A stretch of DNA of 64,000 nt. Origin: Erodium maritimum. Lineage: Eukaryota; Streptophyta; Magnoliopsida; Geraniales; Geraniaceae. The notes beneath the pieces are model-generated. The model saw only the letters and a program-made list of their open reading frames with translations. It was not told the origin of the DNA and ran no database searches. A program made the position numbers and the translations under genes. Shown piece after piece: positions 21,168 through 33,192 of the stretch (position 1 is its first letter; every line of letters starts with the position of its first letter). The stretch covers positions 36,849,825-36,913,824 of the forward strand of contig OY997591.1 in assembly GCA_963921825.1 (NCBI GenBank). Reading direction: 5' to 3'.

Positions 21168-24100
21168 CTAAACAGTTATACCAACTAAGCTTGAGCAAAG
21201 CTCAAACTTAGCAACAGGAACTGGCTTTGTCATCATATCAGCAGGATTATCATGAGTACTTATCTTGCAGATCTTTAGATTACCTTGAGCAACAATATCT
21301 CGAACAAAATGATATTTGACATCAATGTGCTTTGTTCTCTCATGAAACATTTGATCCTTAGTAAGGTAGATCGCACTTTGACTTTCACAAAACAGATTAA
21401 TGCAAGAATTATCTCCACAAAGCTCTGCATACAAACCTTTCAACCAAACTGATTCTTTACAAGCTTCAGCAATAGCCATGTATTCAGCCTCAGTAGTAGA
21501 TTGAGCAACAACTGGTTGTAGTGTTGCCCTCCAACTCACAGCACATCCACCAACAGTAAATACATAACCTGTGAGGGACCGCCTCTTATCCAAATCAGCA
21601 GCATAGTCTGAATCCACGTAGCCGGCGAGTCCCTCGTTCATCTTGCCAAATTTCAGACAAGCATTGGATGTTCCACGTAAGTACCTGAAAATCCACTGAA
21701 CAACTTTCCAATGTTCTTTACCAGGATTAGCCATATATCGACTAACCAAACTCATAGCATATGATAAATCAGGTCGAGAAAAAACCATGGCATACATCAA
21801 AGAACCAACAGCACTAGAATATGGAACCTTTGACATGTACTCAAAATCCTCATCAGAACTAGGACATTGCAGTGCTGACAATTTAAAGTGAGGAGCAATA
21901 GGAGTACTAACAGGCTTTGCATCATGCATATTAAAACGATGAAGAACTTTCTTAATGTAACTCTGCTGACTAAGGAATAAGACTTTAGAATTTCCGTCCC
22001 TTGTAATTTCCATACCTAGTATTTTCTTAGCAGCTCCAAGATCCTTCATCTCAAACTCACTACTTAGCTGTGCCTTCAAAGTAGTGATCTCTTTCTTGCT
22101 CTTGGCAACAATCAACATATCATCAACATATAACAACAGGTATATCGGTGATCCATTAACAAATTTAATATAAACGCAGCTATCATACTGAGATCTCTTA
22201 AAACCATGTGCAAGCATAAATGAATCAAACCTCTTATACCACTGCCTTGGGGACTGTTTAAGACCATAAAGTGACCTCTTTAACTTGCAAACGAGGTCCT
22301 CCTTACCAGGCACAAGGAAACCTTCAGGTTGGTCCATGTATATCTCCTCCTCTAATTCTCCATGCAGAAAAGCAGTCTTCACATCTAACTGCTCAAGTTC
22401 AAGATCATGCATAGCCACAATACCAAAGAGTGCACGAATAGAACTATGCTTCACAACCGGAGAGAATACATCATTATAATCAATACCTGGAATCTGGCTG
22501 AAACCTTTTGCTACTAACCTTGCCTTAAAACTTGGAGGCTCATTAGGAGACAAACCTTCCTTTCTTTTGAATATCCACTTGCAGCGGACGACCTTCTTTT
22601 GCTTTGTCAAGCGCACAACATCCCATGTGCCATTTTTGTCAAGCAATTTCATCTCCTCGTGCATGGCAGAAATCCACTTCTCACGGTCAACGAATGCAAT
22701 CGCTTCAGCATATGCAGCAGGTTCACGATCATGCTCCACCTGTTCAGCACAACTCAAAGCATAATGAACAACGTTACATTGTTCAATTAAACGAGGGCGA
22801 GGACCTTTGTTTCTCCTCGGTCTATCAGCAACAATGGAATTATTTGTTTGCTGCAAAACAGGTGGTGTAAGCTGAACGTCAATGTCATCATTTTCATTAT
22901 TTTCATCAACCTCATTTACTTTTTCGCCCAGGTGCTCCACCTGCACGCTTATCCTCTGTTGCTCATCATCAGAAAAATTAGTAACATCAAGAACATCAGA
23001 GGCATCTATAAAGGAACTATCATTGAACATGACAGCCTCATTAAAAACAACATTTCTGCTCAGCAAAATTCTTTTAGTTTCAGGATTCCATAACTTATAT
23101 GCCTTTACTCCTGAGCCATGACCAAGAAACACACACTTGACAGCTCTAGGCTCTAACTTTCCATTATCAACATGTGCATAAGCTGTGCAACAAAAAACTC
23201 TCAATAGTGAGTAATCAGCAGGTGAACCAGACCATACCTCAATGGGAGTTTTCTTATCAAGTGAAATGCTTGGAGACCTGTTTATTAAGTAGCAGGCGGT
23301 GGAGGCTGCTTCAGCCCAAAAACGTCTGCTCATACGAGCATTAGAAAAGCATGCACCGAGCCTTAGAGATGATGGTTCGGTTCATGCGCTCAGCCACACC
23401 ATTCTGTTGAGGCGTGGACGGGATGGTGTGGTGCCTTACAATGCCTTCATTGCTACAATAGTTGTCAAAATCATTTAAACAAAACTCCATGCCATTGTCA
23501 GTACGAAGCACTTTTACCTTCTTCTCGGTTTGCTTCTCCACCATAACTCTCCACTTCTTAAAAGTATCAAACACATCAGATTTATGTTTTAGAAAATAAG
23601 GCCACACTTTTCTAGAGTAATCATCAATAATAGTAAGCATGTAATTTGCACCACCAAGAGAAGTTTTTCGGGAAGGACCCCAAACATCAGCATGATCATA
23701 ATCTAATATCCCTTTAGTGGTATGAACGGAAGAATTGAATTTAACTTTCTTGTGCTTACCAAAAATGCAGTGCTCACAAAACTCCAACTTACTCATGTTG
23801 CAGCCATCAAGTAAATCTCTCTTGATCAACTCTGCCATGCCTTGTTCACTCATATGTCCAAGGCGCTTGTGCCACAAATTAGTTTTACTAGGTTCATCAG
23901 AAATAACAGCAGCAGTAGCAGAACCATTTAAAGTGCTACCTCTAAGAACATATAATCTTGCAGAGTTCATATCACCTATCATGTGAACGAGAGAGCCTTT
24001 TGATACCTTTAGAATTTTCTGTGAGCCGGAGTACTTGTACCCTTCATCGTCAAGAGTGCTGAGAGAGATGAGGTTTCTCGCCATGGTTGGTACGTGTCTC

Positions 24101-25182
24101 ACGTCTGTCAATGTGAGTATCATGCCGTCATGCATCTTGAACTTAACGGAGCCTATGCCCACAATCTCACGTGGGTTGTCATCTCCCATACGCACCACAT
24201 CTCCACTCTGTAAAGACTTATAAGAACTGAACCAGTCTTTGTTACAACAGATATGAAATGAACAGGCAGTATCAAGAATCCATTCATCATAAGCAGAAAC
24301 ACATCCAGCAAACACAACTAAGCAATCACTATCAGAATTATCGTTGGAAACAACGGAGGCCTTACCATCACCATCAGAATTGTTTTTCGGTTTGTACGTA
24401 CCGTTTCTTTTCTCCTTATTCTGAAGCTTATAACAATCTTCAATGGTGTGATTGGTTTTCTTACAATACTTGCAGAACTTGTCACCTCCTTTGGACTTAG
24501 AATGGTCTCTCCCGTTATTGCTCTTATTTTTATTTCCATAGTTGTTGTTCCTCTGCTCGGTCCTCCCACGTACCTGCAGAGCTTCTCCCTTGGAGGATGA
24601 TGATCCTTCTCCCTGTACCATAAGTTTCATCTTTTCCCTCTGTTGAAGGGCCTCATAAACTTCCGGAAGAGTTAGTTCATCGCGGCTCAATAATATGGTA
24701 TCTCGGAAATTTGCAAAAGAACTAGGCAATGAACATAAGAGTAGTAGACCTAGATCTTCATCATCATACTTTACCTCCATGGACTGCAAATCAGAAACGA
24801 TCTCCTTAAAGACCGCTAGGTGATCGAGTAGAGAACCACCATCTTGCAGCTTGTGTGTGACCAACTTCATCTTCACGTGCAACTTACTGGTCAGATCCTT
24901 GGACATGCAGATCGATTCCAGTTTGAGCCAAAGCGCTGCTGCAGTTTTCTCCAGCAGTACTTCCTGCAAAATATTATTTGATAGATGAAGATGAATCAGA
25001 GATAAAGCTTTACGATCCTTACGCTTCTCCTCATCGGTCCACGTCTTCGGATCCTTCTTGTTGAATCCATCTAGCGCATAATCAAGGTCAGGATGAGCTA
25101 GAACGGCCCGCATCTTTACTTGCCACAGAGAAAATCGTGTGGTGTAGTCCAACAACGGTAGATCGAATTTCAATGATGCCAT
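21168..25182 (-). pseudogene. Copia gag-pol polyprotein with one frameshift
   Basis: The start is the ATG at 25182 (MASLKFDLPLLDYTTRFSLW); an upstream in-frame extension runs into the LTR and is not used. In order: gag, CCHC knuckle CKYCKKTNHTIEDC (about residues 237-250), protease WILDTACSFH, integrase zinc region and DDE core ([28 protein letters not shown]), reverse transcriptase with YVDD, and RNase H with [11 protein letters not shown], ending at 21168. The frame breaks once near 23336-23346, inside the integrase just after the [12 protein letters not shown] block, where a short T run appears one base longer than the frame needs. Everything else is open. It encodes the virus-like particle and the enzymes for cDNA synthesis and integration. 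Confidence 0.93.
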
Positions 25183-25211
25183 ATCGTCAGAAAACCTAGA
25201 TTGAACAACCT

Positions 25212-25224
25212 GGCTCTGATACCA
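25212..25224 (-). other. Primer-binding site of the Tnt1-like element
   Basis: The minus strand reads TGGTATCAGAGCC two bases inside the 5' LTR, complementary to the 3' end of plant initiator methionine tRNA, the usual Copia primer. Confidence 0.9.
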
Positions 25225-25226
25225 CT

Positions 25227-25630
25227 TGTTATAAAACGATAGGCAATAAAACGAAATAGAGATCAAAACCAAAAACGGAGAACACAATGATATAACGTGG
25301 AAAACCCCTCCAAACAACGGAGAGGAAAAAACCACGGGCGCCAACCAGCAAAACTTCACTATAGGGAGAATGTTTACACAACGCCGGGGATTTACACTGA
25401 TTCAACTTATCCCTCATGGCAGCTTACAGGTGGTATTTATAGGAGTGGTGTAGAGATACTTCATACAAAATAGGGAAATAAAAATCTCCACACAATTAAG
25501 ACCCAGCTTTGGAAACAGGGCCCAAATTCCCTAAATTGATTACTTGCTAATCACGCCAAGACAATTCCCTAAATTTGGTTGCTTGGTAACCAAGCCACAA
25601 AATAGCTTGAATTTGGATCAACTTTTAACA
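25227..25630 (-). mobile_element. 5' LTR of the Tnt1-like Copia element
   Basis: 404 bp, TG...CA, followed on the right by the ATAAA duplication. It carries the element promoter. Confidence 0.95.
25434..25441 (-). promoter_or_regulatory. TATA box in the Copia 5' LTR
   Basis: The minus strand reads TATAAATA in the context CTCCTATAAATACC. The same box is kept in the other LTR near 20872. It is the likely core promoter for the genomic transcript. Confidence 0.6.
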
Positions 25631-25665
25631 ATAAAGATTACTCGATTGAAGGGATCATGGAAGAC

Positions 25666-27350
25666 TTTTTTTTTATCAGCAAAGCAATATTATAAATCTC
25701 CCTTTTTTCAAAGATTGAAAAAAGAGGACAAAAGTCTCTAGCTACAGAGACAATACAAGGAAGAAAATGCGAAGAAACTTTTAGAACAACAAGGATACCA
25801 AAAGTAGGTAGATTTTTGAAACCTAACCCAATTTGCAAAGAAAAGGGTAGTAAAGTGAAACTTAACCCCTCAATAACAGAGGAAATTCGACTGAAATTTT
25901 CAGCTCTGAAGAGCATCAAGGATGAGTGATCTCTATCAGCTGCTATTACTTGAACCAGATAATTGAGCAGCCTATGGAGTATGATGAATGACCCAATTTG
26001 AAGAAAAAAACAGTTGTATGAGATGTATGATAGATCCAAACAAAGAAAATGCTTAGCCTTTGTGTTTAGGAGTAGCAGAAGTGTAGAAAGCCTGCTGCAA
26101 CTGATGATCTGCCTTTGTAGTTGGTATCAACCCTTACAAAATCTGCTGAAAAGTTGAGCAGAAGAAGGGCCCCTAGAATGACTGTGATCAAGTAATGTGC
26201 TGAGATGCTGAGCAAAAGAGGAGCCCCAGGAATGACTGTGATCAAAGAAAAGAGACTTGAGAAACAAGACAAATGAAGGACTGCATAAGATGAAGACCTG
26301 CACAAAACCAACAAAAGAGCAGAGGCCGAGAAGGCCAACAAACTAAAGCCTAAAAAAGAAACTACCCACTCTCAGAAGAAGAGAAAGAACAAAGACCAAC
26401 AAAAAACCCACACTCAGCAGAACAAGGCACACACACCACCCAACTCACAAAAGGAACCTAGGTCTCACCTCTCCAATCCACCCAAGCCGGCCCAAAACCC
26501 CACCCAAAACCCCCAGAAGTAAGCCAAGACAAGAAAGATAAACCAAACCCCTCAATGAATTGAGAGGCACTGAAGAGGATCAAGCACCCAAAGATGGAAA
26601 GAAAAATGCTTTGCTGGGGAGAAAGCAGACCATTCCCAAGAGAAACTTGTATTCTGAACCTTAGCAAAGATCACTGTAGAATTGAACTCCACATTGTTAA
26701 AAACACTGTCATTTCTAGCAAGCCATATCAACCAACAAGTTAACTTTAGAATGTTTCCCCAAGCTTTTCTGAAGGGTCTTTTGAATAGATAAAACCAGGA
26801 ACCAAAGAGACCTTTTATGTCTCTAGATATAACACACTGAATTCCCAACCAAGAAAAAATTGATCCCCATAGCTCCCAGGAATGTCTACAATGAATTAGG
26901 ATATGAGAAACATCTTCAAAATCCCAATGACAAGAGGGGCAGATCAAGTCATCTAATGCAAATTGCATGCCCCTACTTTCAAGGAAACATCTTGAAGGAA
27001 TTGCCTCTAGACATGCTAGCCAGCAAAAGGCAGTGATCTTGGGGGCCAAACCAGGAGACCAAAGGTGTTTTGTCCAGTAAGAAAAAGCTGATCCTTGAGG
27101 AGCAAGCAAGGAGTACATCCTCTTAACAGTGAAGCCTTTTTCATCATGGCACCAAGACAATTGATCATCCCTCTCAGTAGGATAGACCCCTAAAAGGATA
27201 GAGCAGATCAAACCCCATTCTTCCTCTTCCCAACCTCTTGGAGATCTCCTCAAATTCAAGTCCCATTTTCCATCAGACCATAGATCTTCTATGAGAGCAG
27301 ATTTGGATCCTGATTCAAAGCTGAAAGAGATAGCAACATCATCATTAAGT
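25666..27350 (-). mobile_element. 5'-truncated minus-strand LINE fragment
   Basis: The fragment begins on the left with a T run (25666-25674, the poly-A tail on the other strand) preceded by TTTGCTGAT-like tail sequence, then a long 3' UTR. Coding sequence at 26552-27345 (minus) matches the zinc-binding C-terminus of LINE ORF2: KHLWSPGLAPKITAFCWLA, CPSCHWDFEDVSHILIHC and LTCWLIWLARNDSVFNN. The frame is open for 235 codons and upstream to about 27345, so this copy is younger than its host LINE. No matching target duplication was found either side. Confidence 0.8.
26552..27259 (-). pseudogene. LINE ORF2 C-terminal fragment (zf-RVT)
   Basis: A 235-codon open frame with the zinc-binding pattern CPSCHWDFEDVSHILIHCRHSWELW and the IWLARNDSVFNN block, typical of the end of plant L1-type ORF2. 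Reverse transcriptase and endonuclease are absent because the copy is 5'-truncated. It ends in a normal stop after SIH. Confidence 0.75.
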
Positions 27351-27351
27351 T

Positions 27352-28395
27352 ACTTGGCAACAAAGTGGTGCTAATTTATTTCCAGATGTTTTGGTGGAGT
27401 AGGAAGCTCTGAAAGAGGAGGATGCTTGGTTAAGGACTTGGTTGACTATCATCAAAGATAAAGCACACCTTCGTAAGAAAGGAGGGAAGTTCTCCTGGAT
27501 AGCCATATATGGGATCCCCATTTTGGGCTGGTGTCCTCAAACTATTGAACCTTTCTCTACAGAGTTGGGGACAGTAGTTTGTGTACATCCTTCCACTATG
27601 GCTGGAGTCTCCTTTGATGTTAATTATGTCTTGCTACACTCTGAAGATTATTTAAAGCTTTACAAGGAATCTGGGTTATAATTGGAAGAACAAGAATTTA
27701 ATGTGATGGCCTGCTCTGTTGACATCTTAGTGGTTCCAATCTGTGACATTCCCCCTCTTTATGCTTCTGATTCTTCTACTTCTGAGAATACTAGTTCTGA
27801 AAATTCTTATTCTAAAGAATTTAATGATACACTTACTGGAGAGGAAGCCAGAGAATTAAATGTTGGTACATGAGAAGATCAGTTCAGAGAATTAATGGAG
27901 GTGGCTGGAGAAAAAATTATTAAGGAGAGGGAGGATCTTCTGAACTGTGTGGTCCCAGATCAGCTTGGTCTATAGAGTCTAGAGATTTCTGCTTTGGACT
28001 CCCCTTCACTGAAACAAAATTGTTTGCAGGAGAAGAGTTGTCCTCCTTCCCCTACAAAAACTCCTTCGATTCTCACACTCACCTTCAAAGAGGCCTTGAT
28101 TGTTCCTGATACCCTAGGTGAGGAAAATTCAATTCAAATTACAATTGTTCAGACAACCTTGGGGGAGGAACCAATGAAAAATAGCTTAGCTGGTGAAGAT
28201 GGGACTATCTTGGGGGTACAAGGATAAAAGGGCTCATTGGAAGTTGGATGCATTAATGAGATAGTCATTCCAGCCCTTTTTACTATTGTTTTGGGGTCAC
28301 AAAATCTGATAGCAACCCATTTCTCTCCGATTTTGGAGGGAGATCTTAATTCAAACCAAAATGGTGTAAGTTCTAATTGTTTAACCACTCCCTAA
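27352..28395 (+). pseudogene. LINE ORF1 C-terminal part
   Basis: Plus-strand frames continue ORF1 of the host LINE: EALKEEDAWLRTWLTIIKDKAHLRKKGGKFSWI... is followed by VHPSTMAGVSFDVNYVLLHSEDYLK, then a Ser/Glu-rich low-complexity tail. In-frame stops (about 27681, 27871 and 28227) break it. Confidence 0.6.
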
Positions 28396-28760
28396 CTTAG
28401 CAAAGGCCCCACATTCAAGAAAAGGACAAGTTCAGTAACTGTAGCATATAATACACGATCTAAGACAAATGTCACTCTCTACTGAAAATCCTCTTTCTGC
28501 TACAAAGGTTGGGACAAAAAATTCTCAGAGTTTTAAGTTAGGGGGAGCTGGTACTTGGGATTACTGCAAACCTTTGGGTCTCAAAGCCTACATTGCTGAT
28601 GATTTGGTAGCAGAAAAATTTGATAACTTGGATGTTGAAGTCAACCAAACATTGGAACTTGATGCTAACAGTGAAGATGAATACTATGATCTGGAAGAGA
28701 TTGAAAATGGGCAATTGAACCTCTCCACTCCTACAATTCCCACTCAGATATTGTCCTCAC

Positions 28761-29466
28761 CATGAGGATTCTATCATGGAACATGAGGGGGGCTTTTTCT
28801 AGACAAAAGAGAAGAGCCCTCAGAAACGCGTGTGCCAAGCAACAACTATCAATCGTACTAATTCAAGAATCTAAGCTATCTGTTATTCTAGATTATTTTC
28901 TTTCTGGTTGTGGTTTCTCTTAGGCTTGGGAGGCTATCTTTATTCCTTCTGTGGGTAAGGTTGGTGGGGTTATTACTTTGTGGAATAAGCATTTATTTCA
29001 GATGCATTCTAACTTCATTGATGAACATGTATTATTTTGGGCTGGGAAATATCTACCATCTAATTTGAATTTGACTGTGGTTTATGTATATGCTTCTTGC
29101 TCAGTTTCACTTAGAACTCATTTGTGGTCTGAGATGAATGTGAAAATTATCAATTTATATAGCAATTATTTGGTGCCTGGAGACTTCAATGCTATTTTAT
29201 CTCCAGAAGACAAAACTGGTCCTAGATTTTCTTCACCCAGTTTGAGAGAATTCAGAAATTTTCTAGACAACTTTGGACCGGTAGATCTGCAATTAAATGG
29301 GGGCAATTACACTTGGTTTGGATCAGGAACAAAGGCTTCTAGAATTGATAGATTTTTGGTGACACCTCTCTTCCTGACTACTTTCAACAATTTATCTCAT
29401 ACTTGTTTACCCAGGTGTTTATCTGATCACAAACCTATCCTGCTCAGAAGCATCTTGGTGGACTAG
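28761..29466 (+). pseudogene. LINE ORF2 endonuclease domain
   Basis: The start MRILSWNMRGAFSRQKRRAL is the usual beginning of plant L1 ORF2. Blocks of the APE-type endonuclease follow: LIQESK (catalytic Glu), GDFNAILSPEDK, DNFGPVDLQLNGGNYTW, SRIDRFLV and the terminal LSDHKPI. One stop at 28921 and another near 29464 break the frame. The domain would nick target DNA. Confidence 0.85.
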
Positions 29467-30063
29467 GGTCCAAGACCTTTTAAGTTCATAAATGCCTGGA
29501 TCAGTACCCACAATTTTTTTATGACTCCAGAAACTGTCTGGAACACAATTCAAGTTTGAGGCTCTCCAGCTTACAGACTTTGGTTCAAATTAAAAACTCT
29601 GAGGAATTTGTTTAGGGGTTGGAACATCAATACTTTTGGTTGGTTAGACAAAGATATTGAATCTATCAAATTAGAGATCAAGGGTGTGGATGATCTTTTA
29701 GATATCACGGAGCTAAGTACACAAGAGATTTGTCATAGATCATTCCTTGGTGAAAAAATTATCCAAAAACTTAAACTACAAGCCAAACTTTGGTGTCAAA
29801 AGGCCAAACATACATGGTCCAAGGAGGGGGGCAGATGTACAAAATGTTTCCATCAAGTGGCCAATTATAATCAATCTAGGAAGAAGATTGAACAAATTGT
29901 AGAGGGAGGTAAAAATTTTACAAAGCCTGGGGAGATCAAATTGGTGGCAAAGCAACACTTTTTAGAAGATTTCTTTGTGAGTCTGATGTGTGTATTGATC
30001 TATCATCACTCTCCTTCAGTTCCCTCAAGCTCTTGGATTAGAATTACCTTTCTCAGAAGATGA

Positions 30064-31150
30064 GGTTTGGAGAGGTATTTAGTCTTGCACTGGAGAAAAG
30101 GAACTTGGTCCTGACGGCTTTGCTATGAGATTTTATCAACATTGTTCGGATTTCATTAAGCCTGATATTATGAGCTTTACACAACATTTTTTCTTGGGGG
30201 GTTCACTAGGTAAAGGAATCTATTCTTCCTTCATAACTCTCATCCCCAAAAGTGGCTTTCCTCAAACCCTTCATGAATACAGACCTATCAGTCTCATCAG
30301 TAGCACTTACAAGATCTTCTCCACGGTGTTGCCTGCAAGATTAAAAATTGTGATGAATATCTTGGAACATGATGTACAATCAGGTTTTATTACTGGTAGA
30401 CAAATATTGGATGGAATTTGAATAGCTTCAAAATTAATACATTCCATCAAATTGTCTGGTCAAGAAGTCATTGATTTCAAGGTGCACTTTGAGAAAGCAT
30501 ATGATCATCCATTAGAAGGATGTACTAAATATTTTACAAATTATGGGTTTTGGGTCCATATGGATTTCTTGGATCAAAGAGTGCATCAAAGCTTGGTCCT
30601 CTATACTTATAAATTGTTCTCCATCAGATGATTTTCCTTTATAAAGAGGCTTGAGACAAGGATGCTCCCTATCTCCCTTGCTCTTTGCTTTAATTGCTGA
30701 GAGTCTGCATCAACTCATGATCAAAGGCATTGCCTCAAGAATGTTCTCTGGGATAAGGTGTAATAATCAGGGTCCAGAAATCTCCCACCTACAATTTGCT
30801 GATGATACATTGATTATCATTGAAGCTGGTATTCAACAGGCCAGCAATCTGAAACACACTCTTAACTGTCTACAAAAGGCTATTGGACTAAAGATTAATT
30901 TTCAGAAATCAAAAGTAGTAGTACTAAACTCTTCTTCAATGAGTGTTGAAGATGTTACTAGGATTTGGGGTTGCACTGCTGTGGAACTTCCATTTGATTA
31001 CTTAGGTTTTCAGTTGGGAGCAAATCCTAGAAGGAAGAAAAATTTGGAACTTGTGATCAACAAACTCAAAAAGAAGCTTGGACTGTGGCAAGCTAAATCC
31101 AAATCTTTGGGGGGGGGGGGGGTAGGATCACTCTTATTAAATACTCACTA
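30064..31150 (+). pseudogene. LINE ORF2 reverse transcriptase domain
   Basis: Blocks present in order are GPDGFAMRFYQ, ITLIPKSG, YRPISLISSTYKI, QSGFITGRQILDGI, RQGCSLSPLLFALIAESL and the catalytic LQFADDTLII, then KINFQKSK and FDYLGFQLG. Frameshifts and stops occur at 30421 and between 30480 and 30650. A run of 14 G residues at 31109-31122 ends the good frame. Confidence 0.85.
31109..31122 (+). repeat. Run of 14 G in LINE ORF2
   Basis: A homopolymer in the reverse-transcriptase to C-terminal linker. A frame change occurs here, consistent with slippage. Confidence 0.9.
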
Positions 31151-31649
31151 AGTTCATTACCACTCTATTAAATGTCTCTCTATAAAACCCCTAAAGGTGT
31201 CATCAAGGAAATGGAACAATGGGAAAGAAGGTTTTTGTGGAATGGTCACATCACTAAAAAGGTTCTCCATATAGTCAAGTGGAATATTATTTTTAGGCCA
31301 AAATCTGCAGGGGGTTTAGGAATCAAAAATCTGCATATTATGAATAAAGCTTTATTGGCCAGATGGTGGCGGAGATTTGCATTGGAGAAAGAATCCCTCT
31401 TGAAACAACTACTGTGTGCAAAATATGGTTGGGACCCTACTTCTTGGGATTTATCTAAATTTATGTTACAAGATGGGCGATCTTTTCTGAGACATATTGA
31501 ATCTCTTTTACTGTGTCCGAAATTTTCCAATGCCTTTGGGGCTGTGGGCTTACATTAGACTGTGATTTCTGGGACTACTCTACAATTTTGGGAGGATGCC
31601 TAGCTTCTGGATTCTCCACTCAAATACTAATTTCAAAGATTATATCATC

Positions 31650-32485
31650 TCAGTGTGCATAAGAGATTGTTAGTAACAAACTTTTGGATTGAGGGAGATT
31701 GGATCTTGATTCTTAGAAGAGACTTGAGGGGGTGGGAAGTGGATAAATTCTCATTCTTGTGGGACCACCTCAATAATTTTCACTTGGCTAGTAGTGGAGA
31801 AGATTTTGTGTCATGGCATATTGATCACAAGGGTTTCTTAGTCCACAAAATGTATGAAGCACTAGATGATGCCACAGATCAAATTCTTGAGTGGTATGCT
31901 CTTCTATGGTGACCTTTAGTTCCACCAAAGATTGCAGCATTTGCTTGGTTAGTATGTATGCAAGTTGTTCCTACAAAATGCTATTTACTAGCCAAAGGTA
32001 TTTATACAGAGAATATCTGGTGTCCTTTATGTCATGAGGAACCCGAGGAGATTGATCATCTGTTCCTGAGTTGTTCAATGGCTAAAGTTGATTGGAATTG
32101 TTGTTTAGATTGGTGGGGAATCAAGACTACTACTCCTGAAACTATTTTGCAATGGTTTTTTTTATCCTGGAATCAGTTGGGGAATTGGAAGCACAAGAAG
32201 CATTGTGATTTCCTCTTATATATCAAATTGAGGAGAATTTGGATTTGCAGAAATAATGATATCTTCAACAACATAAGCCACTGCACTGAATTCCTTTTTC
32301 AACAGATCCAAAATGACTCCTACCAGATTCTTTGGGCTAATTTCAAGAGAGGGCATACCTACTCCTTCCTCTCTTGGATCAGTGACCCTTTTGATTGTAT
32401 TTCAATTACTTGTGGTTTAAGGGCTTTGGGGGGGGGGGGGGGGGGGTCTTTGGGGACTGTGGTGAGTCTTAGGTTGGTGAGGTAG
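31650..32485 (+). pseudogene. LINE ORF2 C-terminal zinc-binding region
   Basis: The frames include VPPKIAAFAWLVCMQVVPTK, CPLCHEEPEEIDHLFLSC and LRRIWICRNNDIFNN, the zf-RVT region at the end of plant L1-type ORF2. A stop at about 31912 splits it. A run of 19 G lies near the end (32428-32446). Confidence 0.8.
32428..32446 (+). repeat. Run of 19 G at the end of LINE ORF2
   Basis: A second long G homopolymer in the same element; it would be highly slippage-prone. Confidence 0.9.
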
Positions 32486-33192
32486 AGACTTACAATTGGG
32501 GTTGCAGTGTAGGATTTTCTCTTTGAGTGTGGGTCTCCTCTTTTTCCTCTTTTCTTATCTCCATTGTGTCTTGTGTGGGGTAGTACTTGACTTTGAGTAT
32601 TTAGTTTTTTTGGTTTTTGGTTGTTTCCTTCCTACATTGGCTAGTTAGGGATTTATTGCAGTTAATCTTGGATTTAATAGGTGAAGATTTGGTTGGTCAT
32701 TGGAGAACTGGTGGTTGTTTGGTCTAGGGATTTTGGTGAAACTAGAGCTGATTTGAAAAATCATTGACAATATTACCTACAGATCATCTTTAAAGGTCTG
32801 CTACTGTAAAGGTTTGAAGTTATGGGGACAACTTTGGTTGTAGGGTGATGATAACACTAGTTTTAGTGTATAAGTGATCTGGGGGGTTTGGATCACTGTG
32901 TTGTTAATATTTGTGAGGACTTGGGAGTTCATATTGTTGTTGGATTGTTGTATTAGAGGGGTAGTTTTTGCATGGGGTGGGGTGTTTCAGATATTAGGGT
33001 CACATTTGAATCTTTAGAGAGGTAGCTTGGGTTACAAGCTTTAGTGGTTGGAGTTTCTTGCATTGCATGCTTACTTGTATGAGCTCTTTGTAGCCTCAGT
33101 TGGTTATAATTTCACCTTGAGGGATCTTTCCTTGGCCAAGTCTTTTACTTTAAAAGCTTGGCTTATAAAACAAAAATTGCTAATAAAAAAAA

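Larger units (their letters stand above)
20665..25630 (-). mobile_element. Nearly intact Tnt1-like Ty1/Copia element
   Basis: Two 404-bp LTRs (20665-21068 and 25227-25630) begin TGTTATAAAACG and end TTTTAACA, flanked by ATAAA at 20660-20664 and 25631-25635. I count about six differences between the LTRs (about 1.5%), so the insertion is recent. The primer-binding site is next to the right LTR and coding runs right to left, so the element is on the minus strand. It sits inside the LINE ORF1; removing it and one ATAAA restores continuity of the host frame. Confidence 0.96.
20117..33192 (+). mobile_element. Old plus-strand L1-type LINE, split by a Copia element and a second LINE
   Basis: Without the two nested insertions, this is an ORF1-ORF2 LINE. 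The order is ORF1 RRM (20280-20530), ORF1 continuation (25631-25665 and about 27352-28395), ORF2 endonuclease (28761-29466), reverse transcriptase (about 30100-31130), zinc-binding C-terminal region (31650-32485), a 3' UTR, and an A-rich tail ending at 33192 (TGCTAATAAAAAAAA). Many stops and frameshifts show that it is dead. ORF1 has fewer residues upstream of the RRM than the copy at 63118, so the 5' end is probably truncated. A candidate diverged target duplication lies at 20095-20116 and 33193-33213. Confidence 0.8.

Noticed and set aside
21168-25359. The in-frame extension of the Copia ORF up to 25359 as a real N-terminus
   Set aside because: The extra residues are encoded by the LTR and primer-binding site; the ATG at 25182 gives the standard gag start.
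25640-27440. Target duplication for the minus-strand LINE fragment
   Set aside because: I compared the sequence left of the T run (GATCATGGAAGAC) with the region around 27345 and saw no match, so the right limit stays approximate.
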